Source: Microbacterium sp. SL75
GTDB lineage: Bacteria; Actinomycetota; Actinomycetes; Actinomycetales; Microbacteriaceae
NCBI RefSeq assembly: GCF_026625865.1
Contig: NZ_CP113067.1
Coordinates: forward strand, 1,302,001 to 1,366,000
Direction: 5' to 3'
DNA: 64,000 nucleotides
The notes under the pieces were generated by a model that saw only the letters and a program-made list of their open reading frames with translations, made no database searches and had not been told where the DNA came from. Positions 1 to 8,664 of this stretch are shown in pieces (positions within the stretch are counted from its first letter, which is position 1; each line of letters starts with the position of its first letter). The position numbers and the translations under genes were made by a program.

Positions 1-134
1 CGACCGAGCTGGTGGCCGGCTTCTCGAGCGACCTTCCCGCTCTCGCCCAGCAGCACCTGCTGCGACTCCCACACCTTTGCGGCGTGCTTCTGGAGCTTGC
101 GCAGTTCCTTCTTGCTCTTGCGGCTGAGGCCCAC
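1..134 (-). CDS. hypothetical protein, N-terminal part only
   Basis: The visible 44 codons begin with GTG and encode a Lys/Arg-rich, helix-forming start (GLSRKSKKELRKLQKHAAKV); the rest runs off the left edge. A GGGAGG ribosome site lies 7-8 nt before the GTG. An ATG at 139-141 is in a different frame and gives a Pro/Arg-rich peptide of no family character, so the GTG frame is preferred. Small basic proteins of this kind are recalled beside ppiA in Microbacteriaceae, but no function can be assigned from what is visible. Confidence 0.6.
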   Translation of the reverse strand, partial: MGLSRKSKKELRKLQKHAAKVWESQQVLLGESGKVAREAGHQLG

Positions 135-234
135 GGCTCATCCTCCCTGTCGATGGGATGTACGTTCGTTCATCTTGCCAGAACGGGTCGCCGGCACCGC
201 CGACCCTTGCAGATAACTCTGAGAGAATGTACCC

Positions 235-792
235 ATGGCCAACCACACCGCCGTAGCGACCCTGCACACCAACCACGGCGACATCGTCGTCAACCTGTTC
301 GGCGACCACGCTCCGCGTACCGTCCGCAACTTCGTCGGACTCTCCGACGGAACCCAGGAGTGGACGAACCCGGCGACGGGCGCCAAGGGCGAGGGCCCTC
401 TCTACAAGGACGTCATCTTCCACCGGATCATCCCCAACTTCATGATCCAGGGCGGCGACCCGCTCGGTCAGGGCATCGGTGGACCGGGATACAACTTCAA
501 CGACGAGATCAGCCCCGAGCTGGACTTCACCCAGCCCTACAAGCTCGCCATGGCCAACGCCGGTCTGCGCCGCAACGCCATCACCGGCCAGCCCGAGGGC
601 ACCAACGGATCGCAGTTCTTCATCACGACCGACCCGACTCCGTGGCTCCAGGGCAAGCACACCATCTTCGGTGAGGTGGCCGACGAGGCCTCGAAGGCCG
701 TCGTCGACAAGATCGCCGCCGTTCCCACCGCTGCGGGCGACCGCCCGATCGAGCCCGTCGTGCTCCAGTCGGTCGACGTCGTCTCGGTCTGA
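235..792 (+). CDS. ppiA: peptidyl-prolyl cis-trans isomerase, cyclophilin type
   Basis: Cytoplasmic cyclophilin that catalyses cis/trans isomerisation of X-Pro bonds. The 185-residue protein is a single cyclophilin domain with no signal peptide. The active-site block FHRIIPNFMIQGGDP (residues 62-76) holds the catalytic Arg64, Phe69 and Gln72, followed by a GTNGSQFFI block and a C-terminal HTIFGEV. It sits at the left end of the origin-proximal block, where ppiA is found in mycobacteria. It is distinct from the secreted cyclophilin lipoprotein at 48490-49167. The ribosome site is weak (GAGAGAA). Confidence 0.95.
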   Translation: MANHTAVATLHTNHGDIVVNLFGDHAPRTVRNFVGLSDGTQEWTNPATGAKGEGPLYKDVIFHRIIPNFMIQGGDPLGQGIGGPGYNFNDEISPELDFTQPYKLAMANAGLRRNAITGQPEGTNGSQFFITTDPTPWLQGKHTIFGEVADEASKAVVDKIAAVPTAAGDRPIEPVVLQSVDVVSV

Positions 793-810
793 CCTTCCAG
801 GCGGCGGCGG

Positions 811-1737
811 GTGTCCACAACTGACGAGTTCCGTCGTAACAGCGACAACTTCTGTTATCGGCATCCCGACCGGCAGAGCTTCGTGCTGTGTCAGCGGTGC
901 ATGCGCACCGTGTGCTCGGAGTGTCGTACACCCGCCGCCGTCGGAGTCATCTGCCCCGAGTGCATGGCGCAGCAGCGCGCCTCGCAAACCCCTGCTCAGA
1001 AGAAGGCCCAGCGTCGCTGGGCATCGCGTCCCGTGTCGTTGGTCGCGTCCGGCAGACCGCAGATGACGCTGGGCATCATCGCCGTCACCGGACTCGCCTA
1101 CGTCATCGGTCTGATCCCCGGTGTGGGCGGGGTCGTGCGAAACCTGCTTGCGTTCAACAGCCTCTACCTCGTGCCGCAACTGGGTGTGCTGGAGCCGTGG
1201 CGCCTGCTGACGGTCGCCCTCGTCCACAGCGGCTTCTTCCACGTGGGCCTGAACATGCTCGCGCTCTGGTTCATCGGGCGCAGCCTCGAGCCCCTGCTCG
1301 GCCGCGGTCGTTTTCTCGCGCTCTATCTGATCGGCGCGCTGGGCGGATCCGTTGCGGTCGCGCTCCTCGCCCCCGGCGTGTCCACGGTCGGTGCCTCGGG
1401 CGCGATCTTCGCGTTGTTCGGTGCCCTCCTGGTGATCGGAAGGCACATCGGGGCGGACATCCGCGTCATCGCCCTGCTCATCGCCATCAACTTCGCCTGG
1501 CCGTTCGTGATCGCGGCCATCGGTGCCATCGGGTCGGGCGACTTCGCCGGATCCCTCGCGGCGGTGGGCATCTCGTGGCAGGCCCACCTCGGCGGTCTCG
1601 TCACCGGAGCGGGAGTGGGGCTGATCTATGCACGCACCCGTGCGGCGGCGCAGAAGCGCCTGCAGATCGGTCTGCTGGTCGGGTTCAGCGTTCTGCTGAT
1701 CGCCCTGCTGGCAATCCCGGCTCTCTTCTACGTCTGA
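811..1737 (+). CDS. rhomboid family intramembrane serine protease with N-terminal zinc-binding domain
   Basis: Membrane protease that cleaves substrates inside the bilayer. The first ~55 residues carry Cys15, His18, Cys27, Cys30, Cys35, Cys38, Cys48 and Cys51, a B-box-like zinc site. A linker leads to six or seven membrane segments from about residue 84. Catalytic parts are visible: His139, His144 and Asn148 (the H-x4-H-x3-N oxyanion motif), Ser196 in GASG, and His259 in QAHLGG. The start is GTG with a GGCGGCGG purine run just upstream, 18 nt after ppiA. Length (308 aa) fits the actinobacterial zinc-finger rhomboids. Substrates are unknown. Confidence 0.93.
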   Translation: MSTTDEFRRNSDNFCYRHPDRQSFVLCQRCMRTVCSECRTPAAVGVICPECMAQQRASQTPAQKKAQRRWASRPVSLVASGRPQMTLGIIAVTGLAYVIGLIPGVGGVVRNLLAFNSLYLVPQLGVLEPWRLLTVALVHSGFFHVGLNMLALWFIGRSLEPLLGRGRFLALYLIGALGGSVAVALLAPGVSTVGASGAIFALFGALLVIGRHIGADIRVIALLIAINFAWPFVIAAIGAIGSGDFAGSLAAVGISWQAHLGGLVTGAGVGLIYARTRAAAQKRLQIGLLVGFSVLLIALLAIPALFYV

Positions 1738-1740
1738 GAG

Positions 1741-1761
1741 TTATCCACAGCCCCGTCCACA
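1741..1761 (+). other. DnaA box and adjacent imperfect box
   Basis: Positions 1741-1749 read TTATCCACA, a perfect match to the consensus DnaA box; CCGTCCACA at 1753-1761 resembles a weaker one. They fill most of the 51-bp gap between the convergent rhomboid and crgA genes. The block is origin-proximal in Actinobacteria, so a binding role is possible, but the origin itself is not in view. Confidence 0.45.
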
Positions 1762-1788
1762 GGTGGGGATGAATTACACGTGTGTAAG

Positions 1789-2028
1789 TCAGCGCCACTT
1801 CGTGGTCATGAGGAACCCGACGAAGGCGATGCCGAAGCCGATGACGAGGTTCCACGGACCGATACCCGGGATCGGGAACTGCGAGTTGCTGAGATAGAAC
1901 ACCAGCACCCACACGAGGCCGATGAGCATGAGGCCGATCATGATGGGCAGGAACCACACGGGGTTCGGAGCCGATCCGCCTTCGTTGCGCTCAGCGATCG
2001 GGTCTTCGCCTTTGCCAATTCGAGCCAT
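1789..2028 (-). CDS. crgA: cell division protein CrgA
   Basis: Small septal membrane protein of Actinobacteria that binds FtsZ, FtsI and other divisome proteins and helps place peptidoglycan synthesis. The 79 residues have a charged cytoplasmic start, a PNPVWF motif before membrane segment 1, a short external loop (IPGIGPWN) and segment 2, ending MTTKWR. This two-helix layout and the PNPVW motif are family hallmarks. It is convergent with the rhomboid gene and divergent from the sortase gene, in its mycobacterial position. The transcript is probably leaderless (see 2036-2041). Confidence 0.93.
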   Translation of the reverse strand: MARIGKGEDPIAERNEGGSAPNPVWFLPIMIGLMLIGLVWVLVFYLSNSQFPIPGIGPWNLVIGFGIAFVGFLMTTKWR

Positions 2029-2035
2029 GCGGGAC

Positions 2036-2041
2036 AGTCTA
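2036..2041 (-). promoter_or_regulatory. -10 element of crgA, leaderless
   Basis: On the minus strand the hexamer reads TAGACT and ends 7 nt before the crgA ATG, so transcription should begin at or next to the start codon. No Shine-Dalgarno sequence is present. Confidence 0.55.
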
Positions 2042-2070
2042 ACGGTCAGGCACGCGTGATCCCGCGGAAC

Positions 2071-2076
2071 TAGACT
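2071..2076 (+). promoter_or_regulatory. -10 element of the sortase gene, leaderless
   Basis: TAGACT lies 6 nt before the GTG at 2083. It is the mirror image of the crgA hexamer at 2036-2041, so the two genes are driven by back-to-back promoters with identical -10 hexamers. Confidence 0.55.
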
Positions 2077-2082
2077 GCCCCC

Positions 2083-2877
2083 GTGCAGACCGTCGACCAG
2101 CCGCAGACCCGTCGGGGATCACGGCGCGGGAGCGCGCCGCGTCGCCGGGTGTCCGTCATCGGGGTGATCGGCGATGTGTTGGTCACCGCCGGCGTCCTCG
2201 TGCTCCTCTTCGTCGTGTGGCAGCTCTGGATCGGCGACGCCATCATCGGCGCGCAGTTCAAGGATCAGGGCAAAGAGCTCAGCGAGCAATGGAACGCCGA
2301 TCCTCCGCCGCCCGCCCCCTCTGCCACCACGACGACTCCGGCGCGGCCGGCAGCACCGCCCACCGCGGACCCGCCCGCCCTGGAGCAGCCGGGAGACGCG
2401 GAACGCTTCGGCGTGGTCTACATTCCGCGTCTCGGACCCGACTACCACTTCACCGTGGCCGGAGGAGTCAGCTCCTCGCGCACGCTCGACCCGATCGGTC
2501 TCGGCCACTACCCCGACACCGCGATGCCCGGACAGGTGGGCAACTTCGCCATCGCCGGCCACCGCGGCAGCCACGGCGCGCCCTTCGCCGACCTTCCTTC
2601 GCTGCGTATCGGTGACGCCATCGTCGTCGAGACCGAGGTTGGCTGGTTCACCTACCGCTTCCGAAACATCGAGTACGTGCGCCCCGACGGTGTGAATGTC
2701 CTGCTGCCCACGCCGCAGCAGCCGCAGATCGAGGCGACGGACCGCCTCATCACCATGACCACCTGCAGCCCGCGCTACGGCTTCTCGGAGCGTGCGATCG
2801 GCTACGGCGTCTTCGAGTCCTTCACCCCGCGGACCGACGCCGGTCCGCCGGCGTCCCTGACCTCTGGAGCATCCTGA
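2083..2877 (+). CDS. srtE: class E sortase
   Basis: Membrane transpeptidase that cleaves LAxTG-type sorting signals and joins surface proteins to peptidoglycan. A basic N-terminus is followed by one membrane segment (about residues 25-50), a Pro/Ala/Thr-rich spacer (72-105) and the sortase barrel. The catalytic triad is visible: His160 in AGHRG, Cys228 in TTCSPRYG and Arg237. The GTG start has a -10 hexamer 6 nt upstream. The stop overlaps the ATG of the next small membrane gene by one base. A likely substrate in this window is the LAATG-ending protein at 60455-64000. Confidence 0.9.
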   Translation: MQTVDQPQTRRGSRRGSAPRRRVSVIGVIGDVLVTAGVLVLLFVVWQLWIGDAIIGAQFKDQGKELSEQWNADPPPPAPSATTTTPARPAAPPTADPPALEQPGDAERFGVVYIPRLGPDYHFTVAGGVSSSRTLDPIGLGHYPDTAMPGQVGNFAIAGHRGSHGAPFADLPSLRIGDAIVVETEVGWFTYRFRNIEYVRPDGVNVLLPTPQQPQIEATDRLITMTTCSPRYGFSERAIGYGVFESFTPRTDAGPPASLTSGAS

Positions 2878-3032
2878 TGTACGGAGCCCTGTGGCGCGTC
2901 CTCCCCGGTCCCTGGTGGGTGCGCTTGTTGATCCTCCTGGTGCTGGTCGCGGTAGTGCTCTACGGCCTGTTCTTCTACGTCTTCCCCTGGGTGAGCGACC
3001 TCGTCTACCCCCAGGAGGTCACGGTCGAGTGA
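2877..3032 (+). CDS. small membrane protein between sortase and trpG
   Basis: A 51-residue protein with a short amphipathic start, one strong hydrophobic helix (about residues 15-37) and a short polar tail (YPQEVTVE). It overlaps the sortase stop by one base (TGATG) and its own stop overlaps the GTG of trpG (GTGA), so the three genes are translationally coupled. The tight coupling argues that it is real and possibly a partner of the sortase. The family is not recognised with certainty and no catalytic residue is apparent. Confidence 0.75.
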   Translation: MYGALWRVLPGPWWVRLLILLVLVAVVLYGLFFYVFPWVSDLVYPQEVTVE

Positions 3033-3685
3033 GGCCCTGGCGCGTCGTCGTCGTCGACAATCGCGATAGCTTCGTCCATACCCTCGCCGGCTACCTTCGC
3101 GACCTGGGCGCCGAGACCGTCCTCCTCGATTCGCGAGAGTCTGGGCTACCCGGGCGCGCGGCGAGGGACGCGGACGCGATCCTCGTCTCCCCGGGGCCAG
3201 GGCACCCTGACGACGCCGGGCACTCCATCGCCGTGGTCCGCGCGGCGTTCGGCGCCGGCATCCCCCTGCTCGGGGTCTGCCTCGGTCATCAGGCCATCGC
3301 GGCGGCTTTCGGTGCCCGTGTGGGGCATGCGCCAGAGCTGTTGCACGGGATCACGAGCGTCATCCGGCATCGAGGCCAGGGCGTCTTCGAGGACCTCCCC
3401 GCGGGATTCGTCGCCACGAGGTATCACTCCCTCGCGGTCGAGCCGGACTCGCTCCCGGCCGAGCTCAAGATCACCGCGCAGACGGACAGCGGCGTGGTGA
3501 TGGGTGTACGCCACCGAACCGCGCCGATCGAGGGGGTGCAGTTCCACCCCGAGAGCGTGCTCACCGAAGGCGGCCACCTTCTGCTCGGCCGCTGGCTCGA
3601 GAACGCCGGGCTACCGGGAGCCGCCGCGCGCGGCTTGCTGCTTCACCCCCGCGGGGTCAGGAACCCGCGCACACCGTCAGCGTGA
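3029..3685 (+). CDS. trpG: glutamine amidotransferase of anthranilate/aminodeoxychorismate synthase
   Basis: Class I glutamine amidotransferase (218 aa) that supplies ammonia to a chorismate-using synthase for folate (PabA role) and/or tryptophan (TrpG role). VVVVDNRDSF opens the domain; Cys84 in GVCLGHQ is the nucleophile and His173/Glu175 in QFHPES complete the triad. The GTG at 3029 is chosen because it overlaps the previous stop (GTGA) and begins at the conserved domain edge; upstream in-frame codons carry no family sequence. The last 29 bp overlap the 3' end of pknB on the other strand. The symbol follows the mycobacterial gene in this position. Confidence 0.9.
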   Translation: MRPWRVVVVDNRDSFVHTLAGYLRDLGAETVLLDSRESGLPGRAARDADAILVSPGPGHPDDAGHSIAVVRAAFGAGIPLLGVCLGHQAIAAAFGARVGHAPELLHGITSVIRHRGQGVFEDLPAGFVATRYHSLAVEPDSLPAELKITAQTDSGVVMGVRHRTAPIEGVQFHPESVLTEGGHLLLGRWLENAGLPGAAARGLLLHPRGVRNPRTPSA

Positions 3686-5357
3686 TCTCGCTGTGCACGG
3701 GGACCTCGCCCGGGGCCAGCGACTGCGTCTTGACCGTCGGGGGCGTAGCCGCCTTGCATCCGGGATCCTGCTGAGTCTTCACCGTCAGCTGCTTCGAGTC
3801 GGACTCCAACTCGCGCTGCGCAGCCTCGAGGGTGTAGCCGGTGTAGTCCACGATCACGACCTGACCGCTCGCGACCACGAGGTTGACCGTGGTGCCCTTC
3901 GCGACCTCGGAGCCCGATTGGACGCTCGACGAGATGATCGTTCCCGCGGCCAGGGCGGGGTCGTCCTGGCGTCGTATCGAACCGACCGTGAGACCGGCCT
4001 TCTGCAGGGACGTACGCGCCTCGCTCTCGGTGATCCCGTCGAGCGTCGGCACCTTCGCCGTATCGGGGCCGGTGGAGACGTACACCGTGATCCGTTGACC
4101 CGAGGTGACGTTGGTTCCGGCCTCGGGGACCGTGCTCACGACGTTTCCGGCAGCGACCTTCTCATCGGACTCGTTCACACGGCTGGTGGTCAGCTGCTGA
4201 GCTTCGAGTGTCTCGACGGCACGGTCGTACGACATGTCGACGACGTCGGGAACCGTGTAGGCACTGGTGGGGACGTCGTCGCTCGGTTGGATCTGCATGA
4301 CCCAGATGAGCACCGCCACCAGCAGCACCGCGAGGACGGTGACGCCGGCCCAGATCCAGGCCACCGGAGGACCGGGTTGGGTGCGACGCATCGTCGTGTC
4401 GGTGCTGAGCTGTCGCAACGAGCGGGCCGTCTCGGCCGCCTGACGCGGGTTGGGTCCGTACAGCTCGTTGGACAGCGCCGACATCTGGCGCTTCGTGGGT
4501 CCCTTGCCGTCGACCGTCTCGTCGAGTGCTTCGCGGAAGCTCGCGGCGTCCTGCGGACGCTGGAACGGATCTTTGGCCAGGGCGCGGAGCACGATGGCAT
4601 CCAGAGCCCGAGGAACCGTCTCGACGATCTCGCTCGGCGGGACGGGGGCCTCGCTGACGTGCTGGTAGGCCACGGCCACCGGGGTCTCGCCGCGGAACGG
4701 CGTGCGCCCCGTGAGCAGCTCGTAGAGCACCACGCCGGTGGAGTACAGGTCGGCGCGCGCGTCGACGGACTCGCCCTTGGCCTGCTCGGGCGAGAAGTAC
4801 GCCGCGGTCCCGACGATCGCCGTGGTCTCGGCGACCGTCGACGACGAGTCGGACACCGCGCGGGCGATGCCGAAGTCCATGACCTTCACACGACCGGAGT
4901 CGGTGATCATGACGTTGCCGGGCTTGATGTCGCGGTGGACGACACCGGCGCGGTGCGAGTACTCGAGAGCCTCCAGGATGCCATCGACGTATCGCAGGGC
5001 GTCGTCGGTGGGGACGGGGCCTGCGGCGATGACGTCCTTGAGCAGGCGACCGTGTACGAGCTCCATGACGATGTACGGCACCGGACGCTCGTGGCCGTCC
5101 TCCCCGGTCTCGACGTCTTCGCCCGCGTCGAACACACGGACGATCGTCGGGTGAGCCATGCGCGAGGCCGCCTGCGCCTCGAGACGGAAGCGCGTGCGGA
5201 ATGCCGCATCGCCGGCCAGGTCGGCCTTCAGGACCTTGATCGCGACCGTGCGGCCGAGTGTCTGGTCGTACCCGCGGTAGACGCTGGCCATACCGCCGCG
5301 ACCGATGAGGTCGTCGACGCGGTAGCGCCCGGAAAGGACGCGCGTCTCAGTGGTCAC
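3657..5357 (-). CDS. pknB: Ser/Thr protein kinase PknB with PASTA domains
   Basis: Transmembrane Hanks-type kinase that senses muropeptides or lipid II and phosphorylates cell-wall and division proteins. The kinase domain (residues ~10-275) has the Gly-rich loop GRGGMASV, Lys41 in VAIK, the catalytic loop HRDIKPGN and DFGIAR. A juxtamembrane stretch and one membrane helix (about 330-355) lead to three extracellular PASTA repeats ending at residue 566, fewer than the four of M. tuberculosis PknB. A GGAG site precedes the GTG start. It is the last gene of the leftward pstP-rodA-pbpA-pknA-pknB operon. Opposing phosphatase: pstP. Confidence 0.95.
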   Translation of the reverse strand: MTTETRVLSGRYRVDDLIGRGGMASVYRGYDQTLGRTVAIKVLKADLAGDAAFRTRFRLEAQAASRMAHPTIVRVFDAGEDVETGEDGHERPVPYIVMELVHGRLLKDVIAAGPVPTDDALRYVDGILEALEYSHRAGVVHRDIKPGNVMITDSGRVKVMDFGIARAVSDSSSTVAETTAIVGTAAYFSPEQAKGESVDARADLYSTGVVLYELLTGRTPFRGETPVAVAYQHVSEAPVPPSEIVETVPRALDAIVLRALAKDPFQRPQDAASFREALDETVDGKGPTKRQMSALSNELYGPNPRQAAETARSLRQLSTDTTMRRTQPGPPVAWIWAGVTVLAVLLVAVLIWVMQIQPSDDVPTSAYTVPDVVDMSYDRAVETLEAQQLTTSRVNESDEKVAAGNVVSTVPEAGTNVTSGQRITVYVSTGPDTAKVPTLDGITESEARTSLQKAGLTVGSIRRQDDPALAAGTIISSSVQSGSEVAKGTTVNLVVASGQVVIVDYTGYTLEAAQRELESDSKQLTVKTQQDPGCKAATPPTVKTQSLAPGEVPVHSEITLTVCAGS

Positions 5358-5388
5358 GGGTGGAGCTCCTGGCGTGGGGGATGGGGGA

Positions 5389-7164
5389 TCAGGGCTTGAC
5401 GGTCGGAACGGCCGCGGGCGTCGCCGTCGGCGATGCCGAGCTGCCGCCCGAGATCGTCGCGGAGGCCTCGCCCGAGGGGCCGGCCGTCCGGTCGGTACCC
5501 GAGCAGCTGACGGTGTACGTCACGCGGAGGGTCTGACCGGGGGCGTTGCTGACCGTCAGCTTGGCGTTACGCGCGTCGGGCGCGAACGACGCGGTCGACT
5601 GACCGTTGGTGTCGAAGGTGCCGTTGGTCGCGGTGAAGTTGTACGACGTGACCGATCCGGTTCCCGAGGGGCAGGAGTACTGCTGCCACGAGATCTGGAT
5701 GTCGCTGCCGGCCGTGACCGAGGTACCGGGCAGGGTCGGAGTGCCGGGCGTGGAGAGCGGTGTCTCCTCGCCGTAGACCGTGACCTCGATGTTGGTGCCC
5801 TGCGGGTTGCGTCCGGTCGGGTCGACCACGTAGATCTTGCCGACCTGATCGGCGCTCGCTGCGGCGTTGCCGGTGGCGCAGGTGGCGCCGAGGTTCGCGT
5901 CGCGCAGAAGCTCCCGGGCCTCATCGCAGGTCTTGCCGATGAGGTTGAGAGCGTCGACGTCGACGAGAGTGTTCGAGGGCGACGGGGCAGGCGAGGGCGA
6001 CGACGGGCGAGGTACCGGGGTCGAGGCGGAGGCCGAGGGGCTCGCCGGAACGGCGTCCGGATCGCCCTGATTCGACAGCAGCGTGAAGAGCGTGCCGATC
6101 AGAACCAGAGCCAGCAGCGCGATGAGCGCGACCAGCGGCCACGTCCAGGGGCTGCGCTTCTTCTTCTGCGGCGCGGGGTCTTCTTCGGTGTGCTCCTCGG
6201 TGAGGAGAGAGGTCGCGGCCGCGGAGGCGGGCATGAGGCGCGTGGTGGCGGAGGTCTGTCCGCCGGCCGTGAGCAGTTGCGTCGCGTCGTCGGCGAAGGC
6301 AGCGCCCGTCGCGATCGCCGGGACGGCCGCGGCGGCCGCGGCGAGGTCGCCGCGACGCAGGGCCGTGGCGGCGCGCGAGACGGCGGCAGAGGAGGCCGGA
6401 CGGTCGTCGGGCTTCTTGGCGATCATCGCCATCACGAGATTCTGCACCGGCTGCGCCACGGTGGGCGGGAGCGGAGCGGGCTGCTCGTTGATCTGCGCCA
6501 TCGCGATCGCGACCTGCGACTCGCCCGTGAAGGGGCGCTTGCCGGCGAGGGATTCGTAGGCGACGATTCCGAGCGAGTACGTGTCGGTGGCCGGCGACGC
6601 CGGGTGACCGGACGCCTGCTCGGGCGAGAGGTACTGCACCGTGCCCATCACCTGGCCGGTCGCGGTGAGCGGCACCTGATCGGCGATGCGCGCGATGCCG
6701 AAGTCGGTGATCTTCACGCGGCCATCGGGCGTGATGAGCAGGTTGCCCGGCTTGATGTCGCGGTGGACGAGACCCGCGGCGTGCGCCGCCTGGAGGGCTG
6801 CGGCCGTCTGGGCGACGATGTCGAGAGTCTTGTCGGTCGAGAGAGAGCCGTCGCGCTCGAGGATCGTCGACAGGGCTTCGCCCGGGACGAGTTCCATCAC
6901 GAGGAAGGCGCTGCCGTCCTCCTCGCCGTAGTCGAACACGCTGGCGATGCCTTCGTGGTTGACGAGGGCGGCGTGGCGGGCCTCGGCGCGGAAGCGCTCG
7001 AGGAAGCCCGGGTCGCCCATGTACTCGTCTTTGAGGATCTTGATCGCGACGGTTCGTCCGATGACGTGATCCGTCGCCTCCCAGACCTCGCCCATACCGC
7101 CGATCGCGATTCGCGAATCGAGCTCGTAGCGTCCTCCGAAGGTCACACCTTGCGTCGGTCTCAT
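5389..7164 (-). CDS. pknA: Ser/Thr protein kinase PknA-type, with one PASTA-like and one Ig/Fn3-like extracellular domain
   Basis: Second kinase of the pair (591 aa). The N-terminal kinase domain has Lys42 in [18 protein letters not shown] and YLSPEQ. An Ala-rich linker and a membrane helix ([20 protein letters not shown]) precede a Ser/Pro-rich spacer. Outside the cell come one PASTA-like unit carrying two Cys (GKTCDEA and GATCATG) and a C-terminal beta-sandwich with two more Cys, ending in a Ser/Ala/Pro tail. The start overlaps the pbpA stop (ATGA). Mycobacterial PknA has a much smaller extracellular part, so this architecture differs from the textbook protein. Confidence 0.9.
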   Translation of the reverse strand: MRPTQGVTFGGRYELDSRIAIGGMGEVWEATDHVIGRTVAIKILKDEYMGDPGFLERFRAEARHAALVNHEGIASVFDYGEEDGSAFLVMELVPGEALSTILERDGSLSTDKTLDIVAQTAAALQAAHAAGLVHRDIKPGNLLITPDGRVKITDFGIARIADQVPLTATGQVMGTVQYLSPEQASGHPASPATDTYSLGIVAYESLAGKRPFTGESQVAIAMAQINEQPAPLPPTVAQPVQNLVMAMIAKKPDDRPASSAAVSRAATALRRGDLAAAAAAVPAIATGAAFADDATQLLTAGGQTSATTRLMPASAAATSLLTEEHTEEDPAPQKKKRSPWTWPLVALIALLALVLIGTLFTLLSNQGDPDAVPASPSASASTPVPRPSSPSPAPSPSNTLVDVDALNLIGKTCDEARELLRDANLGATCATGNAAASADQVGKIYVVDPTGRNPQGTNIEVTVYGEETPLSTPGTPTLPGTSVTAGSDIQISWQQYSCPSGTGSVTSYNFTATNGTFDTNGQSTASFAPDARNAKLTVSNAPGQTLRVTYTVSCSGTDRTAGPSGEASATISGGSSASPTATPAAVPTVKP

Positions 7165-8615
7165 TTACCCAGCACCGCCTCCATGACCTTCTTCGCTATC
7201 GGGGCGGCGATCTCGTTGCCGCTCCCGTTCTGCCCCTGGCCTCCACCGTTTTCGACGACCACGGCGACGGCGACCTTGGGGTCGTCCGCCGGTGCGAAGC
7301 CGGTGAACCAGAGAGTGTAGGGACGGGAATCGTTCTCCGCCGTGCCGGTCTTACCCGCCACTGCGACCCCGTCTATTCTTGCATTCGATGCTGCGCCGTC
7401 CTGGACGTTCGCCGTCATCATGGTGACCATCTGCGCGGCGATCGAGGGTTCGAGAGCCCGCCCGAACTCACTGCTGCTCGCCTCGCCCTTGACCGACAGG
7501 TTCGGCTCGATCACGCGGTCGACCATGCGCGGGTTCATCACGACGCCGCCGTTGGCGATGCCGGCCGAGACCATCGCCATCTGCAGGGGCGTCGCGCGCA
7601 CGTCGCCCTGGCCGAAGCCGCTGAGCGCGGTCTGCGGGGCGTTCGGCGAAGCCGGGTAGGTGGAGGCGGTGGACTCGAGCGGCATGCTGAACGACTTGTT
7701 GAATCCGTACTTCTCGGCCTCGGCGCGGATGGTATCGTCGCCGAGTTCGACGGCGAGCTCGGCCATGGGGATGTTGCAGCTCAGCCGCAGAGCGGTTGCG
7801 ATCGTCACGGTGTCGCCCCCGCCGCAGGTGCCGCCGCCGGCGTTGCTGACGACGTTCGTCGACTGGGGCAGCGTGTACGCGGCGAGGTTCGGGAACGTCG
7901 AGTCGGGCGTGTAGCGACCGGATGCCAGGGCGGCAGAGGCCACGACGAGCTTGAAGGTCGAGCCCGGGGGGTTGAGGTTGCCCCCGATGGCACGGTTGTC
8001 CAGAGGCTTCGAGGTGTGGGCCACGAGCTGGTCGTACGCCGCGTTCACGGCATCTGTGTCGTGCGAGGCGAGCGTGTTGGTGTCGTAGCTGGGCTTGGAG
8101 ACCATGGCGAGGATGCGGCCGGTCGACGGCTCGATCGCGACGACGGCGCCCTGGAGATCACCCATCGCGTCCCAGGCGGCCTTTTGCACGTTCGGGTCAA
8201 GCGAGAGCTCGACGTTCGAGCCGCGTGGGGCCTGACCGGTGATGGCCCGGTCGATGCGGGAAAAGAACTGGTTCGAGTCGGACCCGCTGAGCACGCTGTT
8301 CTCAGCGGATTCGATCTGGGTCTTCGCGTCGAGCACGGGGTTCATGTAGCCGGTCACGGGAGCCCACATCGCGGCATCCGTGTACTGACGCTGCCAGCTG
8401 TAGACGTCGTCGGAGGGCACGGACGAAGCGATCGCGGTGCCGCCGGCGATGATCGATCCACGCTGGATCTGGTACGAGTCGTAGAGCGCGCGGGTGTTTC
8501 CCGTGGTGTTGGTCAGCGAGTTGGCCTGAGCGACCTGGATGATGCTCGTCGAGGCGAACAGGGCCAGGAACATCGCCAGCATCACGATGCTGAGGCGTCG
8601 GAGCTCTTTGGTCAC
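7161..8615 (-). CDS. pbpA: penicillin-binding protein 2 (peptidoglycan transpeptidase)
   Basis: Membrane-anchored class B penicillin-binding protein that cross-links peptidoglycan, working with RodA. One N-terminal membrane anchor (residues ~8-28) is followed by the dimerisation region and the transpeptidase domain. The active-site motifs are in order: STFK (nucleophile Ser and Lys), SCN, and KTGTAEN. GTG is the start, with GGAGGAGG 4-5 nt upstream. Length (484 aa) fits actinobacterial PbpA. It lies 49 nt after rodA and its stop overlaps the pknA start. Confidence 0.95.
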   Translation of the reverse strand: MTKELRRLSIVMLAMFLALFASTSIIQVAQANSLTNTTGNTRALYDSYQIQRGSIIAGGTAIASSVPSDDVYSWQRQYTDAAMWAPVTGYMNPVLDAKTQIESAENSVLSGSDSNQFFSRIDRAITGQAPRGSNVELSLDPNVQKAAWDAMGDLQGAVVAIEPSTGRILAMVSKPSYDTNTLASHDTDAVNAAYDQLVAHTSKPLDNRAIGGNLNPPGSTFKLVVASAALASGRYTPDSTFPNLAAYTLPQSTNVVSNAGGGTCGGGDTVTIATALRLSCNIPMAELAVELGDDTIRAEAEKYGFNKSFSMPLESTASTYPASPNAPQTALSGFGQGDVRATPLQMAMVSAGIANGGVVMNPRMVDRVIEPNLSVKGEASSSEFGRALEPSIAAQMVTMMTANVQDGAASNARIDGVAVAGKTGTAENDSRPYTLWFTGFAPADDPKVAVAVVVENGGGQGQNGSGNEIAAPIAKKVMEAVLGK

Positions 8616-8664
8616 GGTGCCTCCTCCAGGATCGGGGCGTCGACGGCGGTGAACGGGCGGTTCA

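Noticed and set aside
139..141. ATG start for the leftmost gene
   Set aside because: It opens a Pro/Arg-rich frame of no family character; the GTG at 132-134 has a proper ribosome site and a coherent basic helical protein.
811..820. Second DnaA-like box GTGTCCACA at the rhomboid start
   Set aside because: Two mismatches to the consensus and inside a start codon region; expected by chance at this GC.
1776..1783. ACACGTGT palindrome near the crgA stop as an operator
   Set aside because: It lies at the 3' ends of two convergent genes, where promoter control is not expected; the longer match around it is not symmetric.
3690..7300. Very long plus-strand open frames opposite pknB and pknA
   Set aside because: They are the Arg/Gly/Asp-rich mirror of high-GC coding on the other strand, with no domain, no ribosome site and shifted codon-position GC.
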